Origin: Candidatus Heimdallarchaeota archaeon
Lineage (GTDB): Archaea > Asgardarchaeota > Heimdallarchaeia > Heimdallarchaeales > Heimdallarchaeaceae
Reading direction: 5' to 3'
Assembly (NCBI GenBank): GCA_023705985.1
Contig: BPTO01000008.1
Location: 1 to 38,907 of the forward strand
Length of the DNA: 38,907 nt
The first letter of the stretch is position 1. Each line of letters starts with the position of its first letter. The notes beneath the pieces were generated by a model that was given only the letters and a program-made list of their open reading frames with translations, searched no databases and was not told the origin of the DNA. Of this stretch, positions 26,050-34,377 are shown piece by piece. The position numbers were made by a program, and so were the translations under genes.

Positions 26050-27879
26050 CTATTTTCTTCTGATTCTTCTTAGAGTGAATATAGACGCAATAGCTAGGAA
26101 ATTTAATAGAAGAATCTTATAACTACCGACCGAAATAGTTGATTTCTCCTTAGTAGTAGGAGAAGTAGTTGAAGTAGGAGAAGTGGTAGTTGTAGGAGAA
26201 GTAGTGATACCATATCCAGCTTCAGCCATGTATTCTCTTGCAAGATCAATGTCATAAGCATAAGGCTCTAATGTGTCATCAAAACCGACTGATGCGTCAG
26301 GCATTGGGTTTGAAGCGGGAGCAGCTAGACCTTCAAGAATCTCGTTGACAAGTACATTACGAGGAACTGTGTGACTGATAGCTTTACGAATAGCTAAAGC
26401 TGCTGCAGCTGTTCCTACAGGTGTCAGCTCTCCAGTACCAAGAATTGGATGTCTGAGGTTAATAGCCATTTCTTGTGTGCTAGGGTCAGCAACCAATACA
26501 GCGTCGACACCTTCAACACCAATATAGTCATCAAGAACTGGTGAGTATTGAGAATCAACAATTTCAACTGTACCAGCAGCGAGAGCAGAAATAGCTGAGT
26601 CTTTACCACTGATAAATGTGAAGATTAATTGATCTAATGATGGAGTTGTTCCATGCCAGTATGGGTTAGGTTCGAGTACTGCTGTACTAGTAACTGTGTC
26701 ATAATCTGCTAGAATAAATGCTCCACAAGATGTAACAAGAGCTGTTCCTCCAGGTGTAACTACTGGTTCTAAATTGAAAATAGCAGGTCCTTGAGCAACA
26801 AAGTATGGTTCAACTGTCGACTTTTCAATAAGTTGGAATGAGAACAAGCTTGTAGCTAAGAAGTAAGGTTGTTTCAAGTTGAATTGAATGGTAGCGTCAT
26901 CAAGAACGACAATAGAGTCATTATTTTCAAGGAATTGAGTCAGATAACCATACGATGCAGATGCTACAGATGGCGTCATGTGTAATTCATAAGTATATTT
27001 GACGTCTTCTGCGAGAACTGGATGTCCATTGCTGAATTTAGCATCAGAATCAATAGTAATGTTAAATTGCAAGTCATCGTCGCTAGCAACAGGCTTTGAT
27101 GCTGCAATCATGGGTGCATAAAGTCTTGTAGTTTGTTTTCTTGCGTATAGAGATCCATATACACTCATCATCCATAGAGCATCATAATATGAAGCTTGGA
27201 CGTAAACATTGTATTCTGTTAGTTCAGCTGGTAGAGCATATGTGATGACATCATCGTCTGGTTCAACCCAGAATTCTGCTCTTTGTGAACTTGTTGCAAT
27301 TAACAGTTCATCATAGCCAGTAACGTACTCATTTATTCCGAAAAGTGATTTTGGATAGATGAGTGTAATTGATGGGAGATCATCATAGAGTATCTGTTGA
27401 ATTAGCTTAACTAGAGGAATTCTAGATGCAGCATCAAGTTCAGAAGTATATTGAAGGAGTACAGCGTCATAATCAGCATTAGAGTATTGATACATGTTAT
27501 CTCCAGCTGGTACGATACTAGCTGTATCGTACAAACCTGTTGGATCCCAATCTAATCCCCATGACCAACCGACGAAGAGGATATCATAACCTCCATCTTC
27601 ATATGTGGGTATGTAGTCGAAATCCACGCCTACAGGATATTCCCATGTTCTTGGGTAAATGCTTCCCCATCCTGTTGATTCATGATGGGTTATTCCAACA
27701 CCAATTTTTGGTAATTGGCTTTCAATTAGGATTGACCATTGATTTCGTGCAGGGTTAGTGTTTGGTGATAGAAGACTTATATAAAAATACGGTTCAGCTT
27801 GTTCAGCACTCCTAGCATTGCTTGTAGAAAACACAAAACAAAGCACTAGGAAAACAGATAGTATTTTTACTTTTTTCAT
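26050..27879 (-). CDS. Membrane-anchored peptide-type solute-binding protein, permuted (copy 2)
   Basis: 609 residues. Signal peptide at 1-23 (KKVKILSVFLVLCFVF). Domain order: residues 31-210 resemble the C-terminal lobe of SBP_bac_5 (ISLLSPNTNPARNQW 34-48, SQLPKIGVGI 54-63, GWSWGLDWDP 104-113, SNADYDAVLL 133-142). Residues 213-556 resemble the N-terminal and middle parts (FSNGHPVLAEDVKYTY 282-297, NPYWHG 405-410, RKAISH 498-503, AREYMAEAGY 547-556). In the normal family AGY is followed by the segment that here opens the protein. A TSPT-rich stalk, one TM and RRIRRK follow. The ligand is probably a peptide, by family only. Confidence 0.87.
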   Translation of the reverse strand: MKKVKILSVFLVLCFVFSTSNARSAEQAEPYFYISLLSPNTNPARNQWSILIESQLPKIGVGITHHESTGWGSIYPRTWEYPVGVDFDYIPTYEDGGYDILFVGWSWGLDWDPTGLYDTASIVPAGDNMYQYSNADYDAVLLQYTSELDAASRIPLVKLIQQILYDDLPSITLIYPKSLFGINEYVTGYDELLIATSSQRAEFWVEPDDDVITYALPAELTEYNVYVQASYYDALWMMSVYGSLYARKQTTRLYAPMIAASKPVASDDDLQFNITIDSDAKFSNGHPVLAEDVKYTYELHMTPSVASASYGYLTQFLENNDSIVVLDDATIQFNLKQPYFLATSLFSFQLIEKSTVEPYFVAQGPAIFNLEPVVTPGGTALVTSCGAFILADYDTVTSTAVLEPNPYWHGTTPSLDQLIFTFISGKDSAISALAAGTVEIVDSQYSPVLDDYIGVEGVDAVLVADPSTQEMAINLRHPILGTGELTPVGTAAAALAIRKAISHTVPRNVLVNEILEGLAAPASNPMPDASVGFDDTLEPYAYDIDLAREYMAEAGYGITTSPTTTTSPTSTTSPTTKEKSTISVGSYKILLLNFLAIASIFTLRRIRRK

Positions 27880-27881
27880 AT

Positions 27882-27901
27882 AATCAATTCCATAATTGAT
27901 T
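27882..27901. promoter_or_regulatory. Palindrome just upstream of binding-protein copy 2
   Basis: Perfect 8-bp arms AATCAATT and AATTGATT with spacer CCAT lie 3-22 bp before the start codon at 27879. Further upstream (about 27918-27940) a run with TTAAATATAAAAATTTTA is a likely TATA region. The palindrome could be an operator or a leader hairpin. Confidence 0.5.
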
Positions 27902-27994
27902 CAAGCTAAACAATATTACTTAAATATAAAAATTTTATGCAAAGAGGTTGAATCAAACGATCCTAAGGAAAAAAGAGAAAAAGAAGAAAAATAT

Positions 27995-30001
27995 CTATTT
28001 TCTATATTTCTTTAGTATAATTATCGAAGCTATGCTAAAGAATGAGACTATTAGAAGGCCAATACTTCCTACTGAAGCAGTTGAGTCGGTTATGGTAGTT
28101 GTTTCTGTAATTGTAAATGACTCTGTTGTAGTAAATGACTCTGTTGTAGTAAATGACTCTGTTGTAGTAAATGACTCTGTATATGTCACGTTGACAGATT
28201 CAGTTTCTGTTACAGTTTCTGTTACAGTATTTTCTGTATCTGTTACGGTATCTGTTACGGTATCTGTTACGGTATCTGTTACGGTTTCTGTAACAATAGG
28301 TAGCTCACCTGTGGAATAACCTGCCATTACCATATATTTTTGAGCTAATAAAACATCATATATATCTGGTTTAATTCCTTCATGATGACAAACACATCCA
28401 TCAGGAGTCGCAGTACCTGCAGGAGCTCCTAAACCGTCCAAAATTGTATCTACAATCGTCTGACGAGGAATAATATGACTTATTGCTTGGCGGATATATC
28501 TAGCTGCTTCTGCTGTTCCTTTGGGAGTTAGTTCACCTGTTCCAAAAATAGGATGTCTCATGTTGAATGCCATTTCTTGAAGAAGAAATTCAGGGGCTAA
28601 TAATAGCAAAATTCCAGATATTCCTTCTAAGTCTGTATAACTAAGAAAATAATTACAGTCTACTATATCAATAGTACCAGCAGCAAGAGCAGCAATAGCT
28701 GAGTCTTTACCACTGATAAATGTGAGGATCAATTGATCTAAGGATGGAGCTGTTCCATGCCAGAATGGGTTAGGTTCGAGTACTGCTGTACTGGTAATTG
28801 TGTCATAATCACTTAACATGAATGGACCACAAGATGTAACAAGAGCTGTTCCTTCAGGTGTAATTACAGGTTCTTTATCGAAAATAGCGTCTCCTTGAGC
28901 AATGAAGTATGGTTCAACTGTCGACTTATCAATTAATGGGTAGGAGAATAGCTTTTCAACTAAGGGGTAAGGTTGTTTCAAATTGAATTGAACTGTAGAC
29001 TCATCAAGAACGACAATTGAGTCATTATTTTCAAAGAATTGAGTCAGATACCAATACGATGCAGATGCTACATCTGGTGTCATATGTAATTCATAAGTAT
29101 ATTTGATGTCTTCTGCAAGAACTGGATCTCCATTGCTGTGTCGAGCAAGAGGATTAATTGAAACGTTAAACTGCAAGTTGTCGTCACTTACAGTCATACC
29201 AGTTGCAATTACGGGTTCCATGATTCTTGTACCTTGTGCTCTTGCGAATAGAGTTCCATATACACATTGCATCCATTGAGCATCATAATATGATGCTTGG
29301 ACATAAGTATTATATTTGGAAAATTCAACTGGAAGGGCGTAAACAATGGTATTATCGATTGGATCAGCCCAGAATTCTGATCTATGACTGCTTGAAGCTA
29401 GTGAAGTAATATCGATACCACTTAAACCGTCACTAATTCCATAGAGTGTTTTAGGGTAAACTAGTGGAATTAACGGTAATTCAAAATCTAGAACAGCTTG
29501 CATTTCCATCAGACTTGAAATTCTTTCTGTTGGATTTGAACTTGTCAGATAGTCATTAAGAAACATATCGTAATCAGGATTACTGAATTGATACATGTTG
29601 TTTCCAGCTGGTACAATACTAGCTGTATCAAACAATCCTGCTGGCTCCCAATCTAATTCTGATAATCCCGGTCCCCAACCTAAGAAGAGGATGTCATAAC
29701 CTCCATTTTCATATGGGGGTATGTAATCGAAATCTACACCTACTGGATATTCCCATGTTCTTGCGTATATGTTTGCCCATCCAGTTAGTTCATGATTGGA
29801 CACACCAATTCCTATTTTTGCTAGTTCCAATTCTATCATATTAGCCCATTGTATTCTTTGAGGATTTGTATTTGGTGTAAGTAGATTGATGTTAAAAACA
29901 GGATCAGGATCTTGACTTTGAATATTCTCTGGAAGAATCAAAGGTACTAAACATAATATTATTACGAAAACTATAGTTCTTTTATTTTTCAGGTTTTTCA
30001 C
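27995..30001 (-). CDS. Membrane-anchored peptide-type solute-binding protein, permuted (copy 3)
   Basis: 668 residues from GTG 30001, needed for the signal peptide (KNLKNKRTIVFVIILCLVPLIL). The same rotated SBP_bac_5 order as copy 2: INLLTPNTNPQRIQW near 33-47, GWGPGLSELDWEP, SNGDPVLAEDIKYTY, NPFWHG, IRQAISH and LAQKYMVMAGY. It is longer because of an extended stalk of TVTD and TTESFT repeats (about 75 residues), followed by one TM and KKYRK. Highly similar to copy 2 (long shared stretches such as LQFNVSINPLARHSNG versus LQFNITIDSDAKFSNG), so a recent duplication. First of the three in transcription order. TATA-like CTTTATATCTATAT lies about 40 bp upstream. Confidence 0.87.
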   Translation of the reverse strand: MKNLKNKRTIVFVIILCLVPLILPENIQSQDPDPVFNINLLTPNTNPQRIQWANMIELELAKIGIGVSNHELTGWANIYARTWEYPVGVDFDYIPPYENGGYDILFLGWGPGLSELDWEPAGLFDTASIVPAGNNMYQFSNPDYDMFLNDYLTSSNPTERISSLMEMQAVLDFELPLIPLVYPKTLYGISDGLSGIDITSLASSSHRSEFWADPIDNTIVYALPVEFSKYNTYVQASYYDAQWMQCVYGTLFARAQGTRIMEPVIATGMTVSDDNLQFNVSINPLARHSNGDPVLAEDIKYTYELHMTPDVASASYWYLTQFFENNDSIVVLDESTVQFNLKQPYPLVEKLFSYPLIDKSTVEPYFIAQGDAIFDKEPVITPEGTALVTSCGPFMLSDYDTITSTAVLEPNPFWHGTAPSLDQLILTFISGKDSAIAALAAGTIDIVDCNYFLSYTDLEGISGILLLLAPEFLLQEMAFNMRHPIFGTGELTPKGTAEAARYIRQAISHIIPRQTIVDTILDGLGAPAGTATPDGCVCHHEGIKPDIYDVLLAQKYMVMAGYSTGELPIVTETVTDTVTDTVTDTVTDTENTVTETVTETESVNVTYTESFTTTESFTTTESFTTTESFTITETTTITDSTASVGSIGLLIVSFFSIASIIILKKYRK
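28113..28180 (-). repeat. 18-bp coding minisatellite in the stalk of copy 3
   Basis: Four units (GTAAATGACTCTGTTGTA on +), three exact and the last partial, encode TTESFT repeats in the extracellular stalk. Confidence 0.85.
28238..28285 (-). repeat. 12-bp coding minisatellite in the stalk of copy 3
   Basis: Four exact units of ATCTGTTACGGT (+ strand) encode TVTD repeats. Such perfect short repeats expand and contract easily, so the stalk length may vary between strains. Confidence 0.85.
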
Positions 30002-30149
30002 CTTTTAATAATTAATCAATAGAACAGTGTTAATATAGATATAAAGTTTTCAGTCAAACACAAGGAGAATTGAGGAATTCCCTTATCCTTCTCTCAAACT
30101 GTTTTATCAAATTACTCATTGGTTATCTTATCAAATACAAAACGCTTTG

Positions 30150-31340
30150 TTACCACATCGAGATAGTTGTAAAACCAGATCCAGTTCCAAACGCTACAAT
30201 TTTGTCTTCTTTTTCTATTTCTCCTTTGTTTAAGAGTTTAGGAATTGCGGCTATTGTTGCTGCTCCCTCTGTCGAAAGCATTATACCCTCTTTCTTTGCT
30301 AATTCATGCATTGCTGTCAATATTTCTTCGTCATGCACAGAGATTGCTGTTCCTTTTGATTCCCGTACAACTTTAAGTATCAAATAATCTCCAATTGCTA
30401 CTGGAACCTTCAATCCAGGTGCAATAGTTTCAGCTTCTTCCCAGAAACTTGCTTTTTCCTTCTTTTCTTCGAAAGCTTTCACAATTGGTGCACAACCTGA
30501 TGATTGAACTGAAATCATCCTCGGTCTTTCAGAACCAATTAAACCTATCTCCTCTAGTTCAACAAAAGCTTTCCACATCCCTATTATCCCTGTACCTCCA
30601 CCCGTAGGATAGATTATAACATCAGGTAGTTCCCAATTGAACATTTCTGCAATCTCTAATCCCATTGTTTTTTTCCCTTCTACTCTATAAGGTTCTTTTA
30701 GCGTCGACACATTGAACCACTCTGATTTTTCAGCTTCTTTTCTTGATTCTTTTGCAGCATCACTGATTAAACCATCAACAAGACGCAAATCACCACCAGT
30801 TGCAAGAACCTCCTTTTTGATTATTCCAGGCGTATCTACAGGCATGAAGATATGTGCTTTTACTTTTGCTCTAGCTGAGTATGCAGCTAAAGCTGCACCT
30901 GCGTTGCCAGCTGTAGGAATCACAAACTCTTTAATTCCTAATTCTACAGCTTTTGAAACTGCTGCACATAAACCTCGACTCTTGAATGTTCCTGTAGGAT
31001 TTAACCCCTCATCTTTAACAAAAAGTTGTTCTAATCCTAGAATCTCTCCCATGCTTTTTAGATGTAAAAGCGGTGTACATCCTTCACCTAGCGTAAATCT
31101 ATATCTTTCCTCATAAACAGGCATAATTTCAGGGATTCGCCAGATAGAACGAGTTCTTTTGCAGAATGACTCTTTTGTAACTGTTTCTTTAGCTTCATCC
31201 AAATTATAAACTGCAAAAAGAACTTTACCACACTCACACAGGTTAATAGGTCGGTGTGTTTCATATTTTTTACCACAGGCTGTACACTTGAGGTTAATTA
31301 AATGAGAGCTCATCGAAATAGTATTATTGTATGTTATCAT
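30150..31340 (-). CDS. thrC: Threonine synthase
   Basis: 396 residues, PLP-dependent, converting O-phosphohomoserine to threonine. An N-terminal zinc-ribbon-like segment (CTAC 19-22, CEC 35-37) typical of archaeal and plant-type enzymes precedes the catalytic domain. The PLP lysine is K120 in NPTGTFKSRG, the amide/phosphate contact is PTAGNAGAALAAYSA and the PLP-phosphate loop is YPTGGGTGIIGMW. ATG 31340 is kept, but ATG 31313 (MSSHLINLKCTACG) fits the family N-terminus equally well. Lies 44 bp downstream of the TPR gene on the same strand. No other threonine-pathway genes are present. Confidence 0.93.
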   Translation of the reverse strand: MITYNNTISMSSHLINLKCTACGKKYETHRPINLCECGKVLFAVYNLDEAKETVTKESFCKRTRSIWRIPEIMPVYEERYRFTLGEGCTPLLHLKSMGEILGLEQLFVKDEGLNPTGTFKSRGLCAAVSKAVELGIKEFVIPTAGNAGAALAAYSARAKVKAHIFMPVDTPGIIKKEVLATGGDLRLVDGLISDAAKESRKEAEKSEWFNVSTLKEPYRVEGKKTMGLEIAEMFNWELPDVIIYPTGGGTGIIGMWKAFVELEEIGLIGSERPRMISVQSSGCAPIVKAFEEKKEKASFWEEAETIAPGLKVPVAIGDYLILKVVRESKGTAISVHDEEILTAMHELAKKEGIMLSTEGAATIAAIPKLLNKGEIEKEDKIVAFGTGSGFTTISMW

Positions 31341-31384
31341 AAAACTTTCTGAAAGAATGAGTGAAAACTTAGCGCCTATTAAAA

Positions 31385-33424
31385 CTAAACAATTTTCTCT
31401 AATTCTCCCCTTAACCCAAAAACTATTTTTACCAGATGTTTTGCTGCTGTTTTAACTTCAGGAAATTTTCCTGAATACTTCAATTCATCAACAGTTTTTC
31501 CAAATTTCACTTCAAATCTTTTTAGAAAATCATACAGCTTTGTTCTAGCATTAAAACTGTCATTACTACAACCTAAAATCCCACAAAATTTCCCGTAGCT
31601 TTCAACTAAGAGTCTCTTTCCTTCGAAATCTATACCTCTTAGACCAGATCCAAAGACTTCAGAAGACATAGTCCTTATCGCAGCTACTAAACCAGAGGTC
31701 AAAACCTCATCTACAGCTGCTTCTTCATCAAAGTAGTAAGAGAAAATATTCGTTCCTTCATTTGTAAAAACGATTAACAAATATAATTCTGGGAGTCTCT
31801 CCGTTCTCTTTGTAAAACTGTATTTTGTTAAATCATTGATTACTCTAGTCATATCATGAATAATTATCGTTGGTTTTTCAAATTTCCTCGATTGTAATAA
31901 CATGATGTTTGCATCACATTTTGAGGATAACCATTGGTAATTGTTTTCATCAGCTAGTTGTTTTGCATTATAGAACATAAGATGAGCGTCTGTATACTCT
32001 TCAAGAACTGACAGAAGTTGCCCTTGAAGATAAAAAACATCTGCTAAAATAGGTAAATCTTGTTCTTGGCATATCGTTATAATATTTGCAAGATAATGTT
32101 TAGACTTTGTTAAATCAGTCTCAAGCTGGGAAATTTTGTATCTTTGAAGATAGGTTTCTGCTAAATATAGTTGTGATAAGACTACATATTGAAATTCTGC
32201 AGTTATAGCTATAGAATTGCACTTTTCAAATGAGTCAATAGCTGAAGAAAGATCATATGTCTCTAAATATACTCGTCCCATGAAATAGTAATAAGTAGCT
32301 ATCCATCGTCTATTCTTTATATTCTTAGCAAGAATTCCTCCTTTTTCCAATAGTTTAATCCCATTATGGAGATTCTTTTTCCCAGTTAGTTTCACTAATG
32401 TGTAACCAGAAAGAATATTTATAATAGGAGCTAGTTGAGAAGACAACTTTTCAGCTTTTTGGAGATATTCAAGTACTTCTGAGTATTTTTCTTGTTTTAT
32501 TAGAATCTCGGCTAGATTAATGTAAATAGAAGGTTTAGACTCTGAAATTTCTGGATCTTTTAGAGCTTCATTACAAAGGAAAAATGCTTTTTCCAAATTC
32601 CCTTTAGTATGTTCTAAATCAGCCATATTTGATATAAGAGCTGCTATAAATTCCTTATTACCTACTCTTTCAGCCATATACATTGCTTTACTAAAATAAT
32701 CCATTGCTTCATCTAGATAACCTTTGAAGCGGTATAAACCACCCAACATAGTATAACAATCTAGCCTCTTAGTTTCCATATGAAAAGCTTCAGCTAATTC
32801 TTTGTATATTTCTAACCATTCTGAGAAAGCTTCATCACCTGTTCTGAACTCTCTGTAAGCTAAGTCACTTACAACTTGAATTGTCACTAAAGGATAGCTC
32901 TCGATTAAAACATTTTCGAATAATTTTTCTTTAAATTTCTTTGAAAGATTTTGTATCTCGATCATATCAGAGTTGATTGAACCAATTTCTAAAGCCAAAA
33001 TGATTTTGCACACTTCAGATTCTTTCAAATTAGTCTTCTTCATATCGGCTGTAACAGCTAAGAGATTCGCTACTAGAGCATGAATTGTTTTCTTATCTCC
33101 AACCATTTTAGCAGCTTTTAATTTGAAGAACATTGCAGTAAAATTATCTTTAGGAATAGGAAAAATCATAGTTTTTGAATATTCGGATAAAAGGAAATAC
33201 CCTATCATAGCTATCTGTGCATAGACATCTCTGTCTTTTTTAGGTGTTATAGTGGAGCTTGCTAAATCATCACTGCTGTAGACTATGGACTGAAAGAATG
33301 TATATCCTTCATTTTCGTATCTCTTAAAAATGGGAAAAAACTGTTCGAAGTCCTTTTCAATAAATCTGTTATAAGAAGCAAATTCACTAGGTAAATCGAA
33401 GTCAGACTTATTCACAAGGCTCAA
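31385..33424 (-). CDS. TPR-repeat protein with a C-terminal longin/roadblock-like domain
   Basis: 679 residues, no signal peptide or TM. Residues 1-180 are helical and unassigned. From about 190 to 500 there are TPR repeats, clearest at RLDCYTMLGGLYRFKGYLDEAMDYFSKAM, AALISNMADLEHTKGNLEKAFFLCNEAL and SIYINLAEILIKQEKYSEVLEYLQKA. The last 140 residues form a separate alpha/beta unit beginning LYLLIVFTNEGTNIFSYYF, then GLVAAIRTMSSEVFG, IDFEGKRLLVES and a final helix. Its strand-strand-helix-strand pattern resembles small longin/roadblock sensor domains common in Asgard archaea. That assignment is a judgement by eye. Probably a cytoplasmic scaffold or regulator. Upstream of thrC and divergent from the glycyl radical operon. 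Confidence 0.8.
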   Translation of the reverse strand: MSLVNKSDFDLPSEFASYNRFIEKDFEQFFPIFKRYENEGYTFFQSIVYSSDDLASSTITPKKDRDVYAQIAMIGYFLLSEYSKTMIFPIPKDNFTAMFFKLKAAKMVGDKKTIHALVANLLAVTADMKKTNLKESEVCKIILALEIGSINSDMIEIQNLSKKFKEKLFENVLIESYPLVTIQVVSDLAYREFRTGDEAFSEWLEIYKELAEAFHMETKRLDCYTMLGGLYRFKGYLDEAMDYFSKAMYMAERVGNKEFIAALISNMADLEHTKGNLEKAFFLCNEALKDPEISESKPSIYINLAEILIKQEKYSEVLEYLQKAEKLSSQLAPIINILSGYTLVKLTGKKNLHNGIKLLEKGGILAKNIKNRRWIATYYYFMGRVYLETYDLSSAIDSFEKCNSIAITAEFQYVVLSQLYLAETYLQRYKISQLETDLTKSKHYLANIITICQEQDLPILADVFYLQGQLLSVLEEYTDAHLMFYNAKQLADENNYQWLSSKCDANIMLLQSRKFEKPTIIIHDMTRVINDLTKYSFTKRTERLPELYLLIVFTNEGTNIFSYYFDEEAAVDEVLTSGLVAAIRTMSSEVFGSGLRGIDFEGKRLLVESYGKFCGILGCSNDSFNARTKLYDFLKRFEVKFGKTVDELKYSGKFPEVKTAAKHLVKIVFGLRGELEKIV

Positions 33425-33505
33425 TACACTATATCTTCTTTTGATTTTTAAGCATTCTTTTAGTACTTGATTAAATCACTTATGTATTTTCACCTTGAAA
33501 AACTC

Positions 33506-33522
33506 TTAAAAAGATATAAACT
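33506..33522 (+). promoter_or_regulatory. TATA promoter of the glycyl radical operon
   Basis: CTTAAAAAGATATAAACT lies about 45-60 bp before ATG 33567, giving a leader of about 25-30 nt that contains GGAG at 33555-33558 (8 nt before the ATG). Confidence 0.5.
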
Positions 33523-33566
33523 ATAATTATCTCGCTAATTGCTATAATCTATTTGGAGTTTGTTCG

Positions 33567-34376
33567 ATGAAAGAGAAAGGAATAGTTTTTGATATCAAAA
33601 AATATGCTTTACATGATGGTCCTGGTATCAGAACTACTGTTTTCTTAAAAGGTTGCCTCCTAAAGTGTTGGTGGTGTCACAATCCTGAGAGTCATAAGCT
33701 TGAACCAGAAGTAATGAACTTTTCAGAAGATAAGAACAAAAACAATAGCTATCTGAGAAGAAGTTCAAAAGTTATAGGTAAGTCTATGACAGTTAATGAA
33801 GTCTTGAAAGAAGTTGAAAAAGATGTAATATTCTATGATGAATCAGGGGGAGGTGTTACTTTTTCAGGAGGAGAAGCGCTTGTGCAACATGAATTCCTTT
33901 TAGAATTACTTAAGGAGTCTAAAAAAAGAGGTATTCATACTACTTTAGATACTTCTGGTTATGTTGAACAAGAGATTTTTGAAAGTATTAGTAACTATGT
34001 AGATCTTTTTCTCTATGATGTAAAGCTTATTGATGAACAAGACCACATTAAATATACTTCTGTTTCTAATGCAAAGATATTAAGAAATTTAGAGATGCTG
34101 TCTAGTAATGAAAATGAAATAATCGTGAGAATCCCCTTAATTCCTGGTATCTCCGATACTGAAGAAAATTTGATTTTAGTTAGTCAGTATCTTTTCACAT
34201 TAAATCAAAAACACGAGATTCATCTTCTACCATTTAAAAAGATGGGTGAAGTAAAGTACAAAAGACTCAATATTGAAAATAAGATGGAGAATGTACTTCA
34301 GCTTTCTGATGAAAGAATCAATCAGGTTAAAGAATTTTTTGAATCAAATGGTTTCACAGTAAAGGTTGGTGGATAA
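33567..34376 (+). CDS. Glycyl radical enzyme activase (radical SAM), ferredoxin-less
   Basis: 269 residues. The radical-SAM cluster motif is CLLKCWWC (C30, C34, C37) after HDGPGIRTTVFLKG, the classic GRE-activase lead-in. The SAM-binding GGGVTFSGGEALVQ begins at residue 94. It abstracts hydrogen from the C-terminal Gly of its partner, here the HypD-like enzyme. Activases of this branch usually carry an insert with two extra Fe-S clusters (eight Cys) after the first motif. Here residues 46-75 hold no Cys, so the insert is lost and the length is close to PflA. GGAG precedes the ATG. Ends 1 bp before the hypD ATG. Confidence 0.92.
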   Translation: MKEKGIVFDIKKYALHDGPGIRTTVFLKGCLLKCWWCHNPESHKLEPEVMNFSEDKNKNNSYLRRSSKVIGKSMTVNEVLKEVEKDVIFYDESGGGVTFSGGEALVQHEFLLELLKESKKRGIHTTLDTSGYVEQEIFESISNYVDLFLYDVKLIDEQDHIKYTSVSNAKILRNLEMLSSNENEIIVRIPLIPGISDTEENLILVSQYLFTLNQKHEIHLLPFKKMGEVKYKRLNIENKMENVLQLSDERINQVKEFFESNGFTVKVGG

Positions 34377-34377
34377 A

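Noticed and set aside
27948-28319. 123-residue + strand ORF of repeated VVNDSV
   Set aside because: Opposite-strand reading of the Thr-rich stalk minisatellites of binding-protein copy 3.
30002-30149. Possible gene between binding-protein copy 3 and threonine synthase
   Set aside because: Only a promoter-like AT-rich stretch for copy 3 and the short 3' flank of thrC are visible. The + strand ORF here is mostly antisense to thrC.
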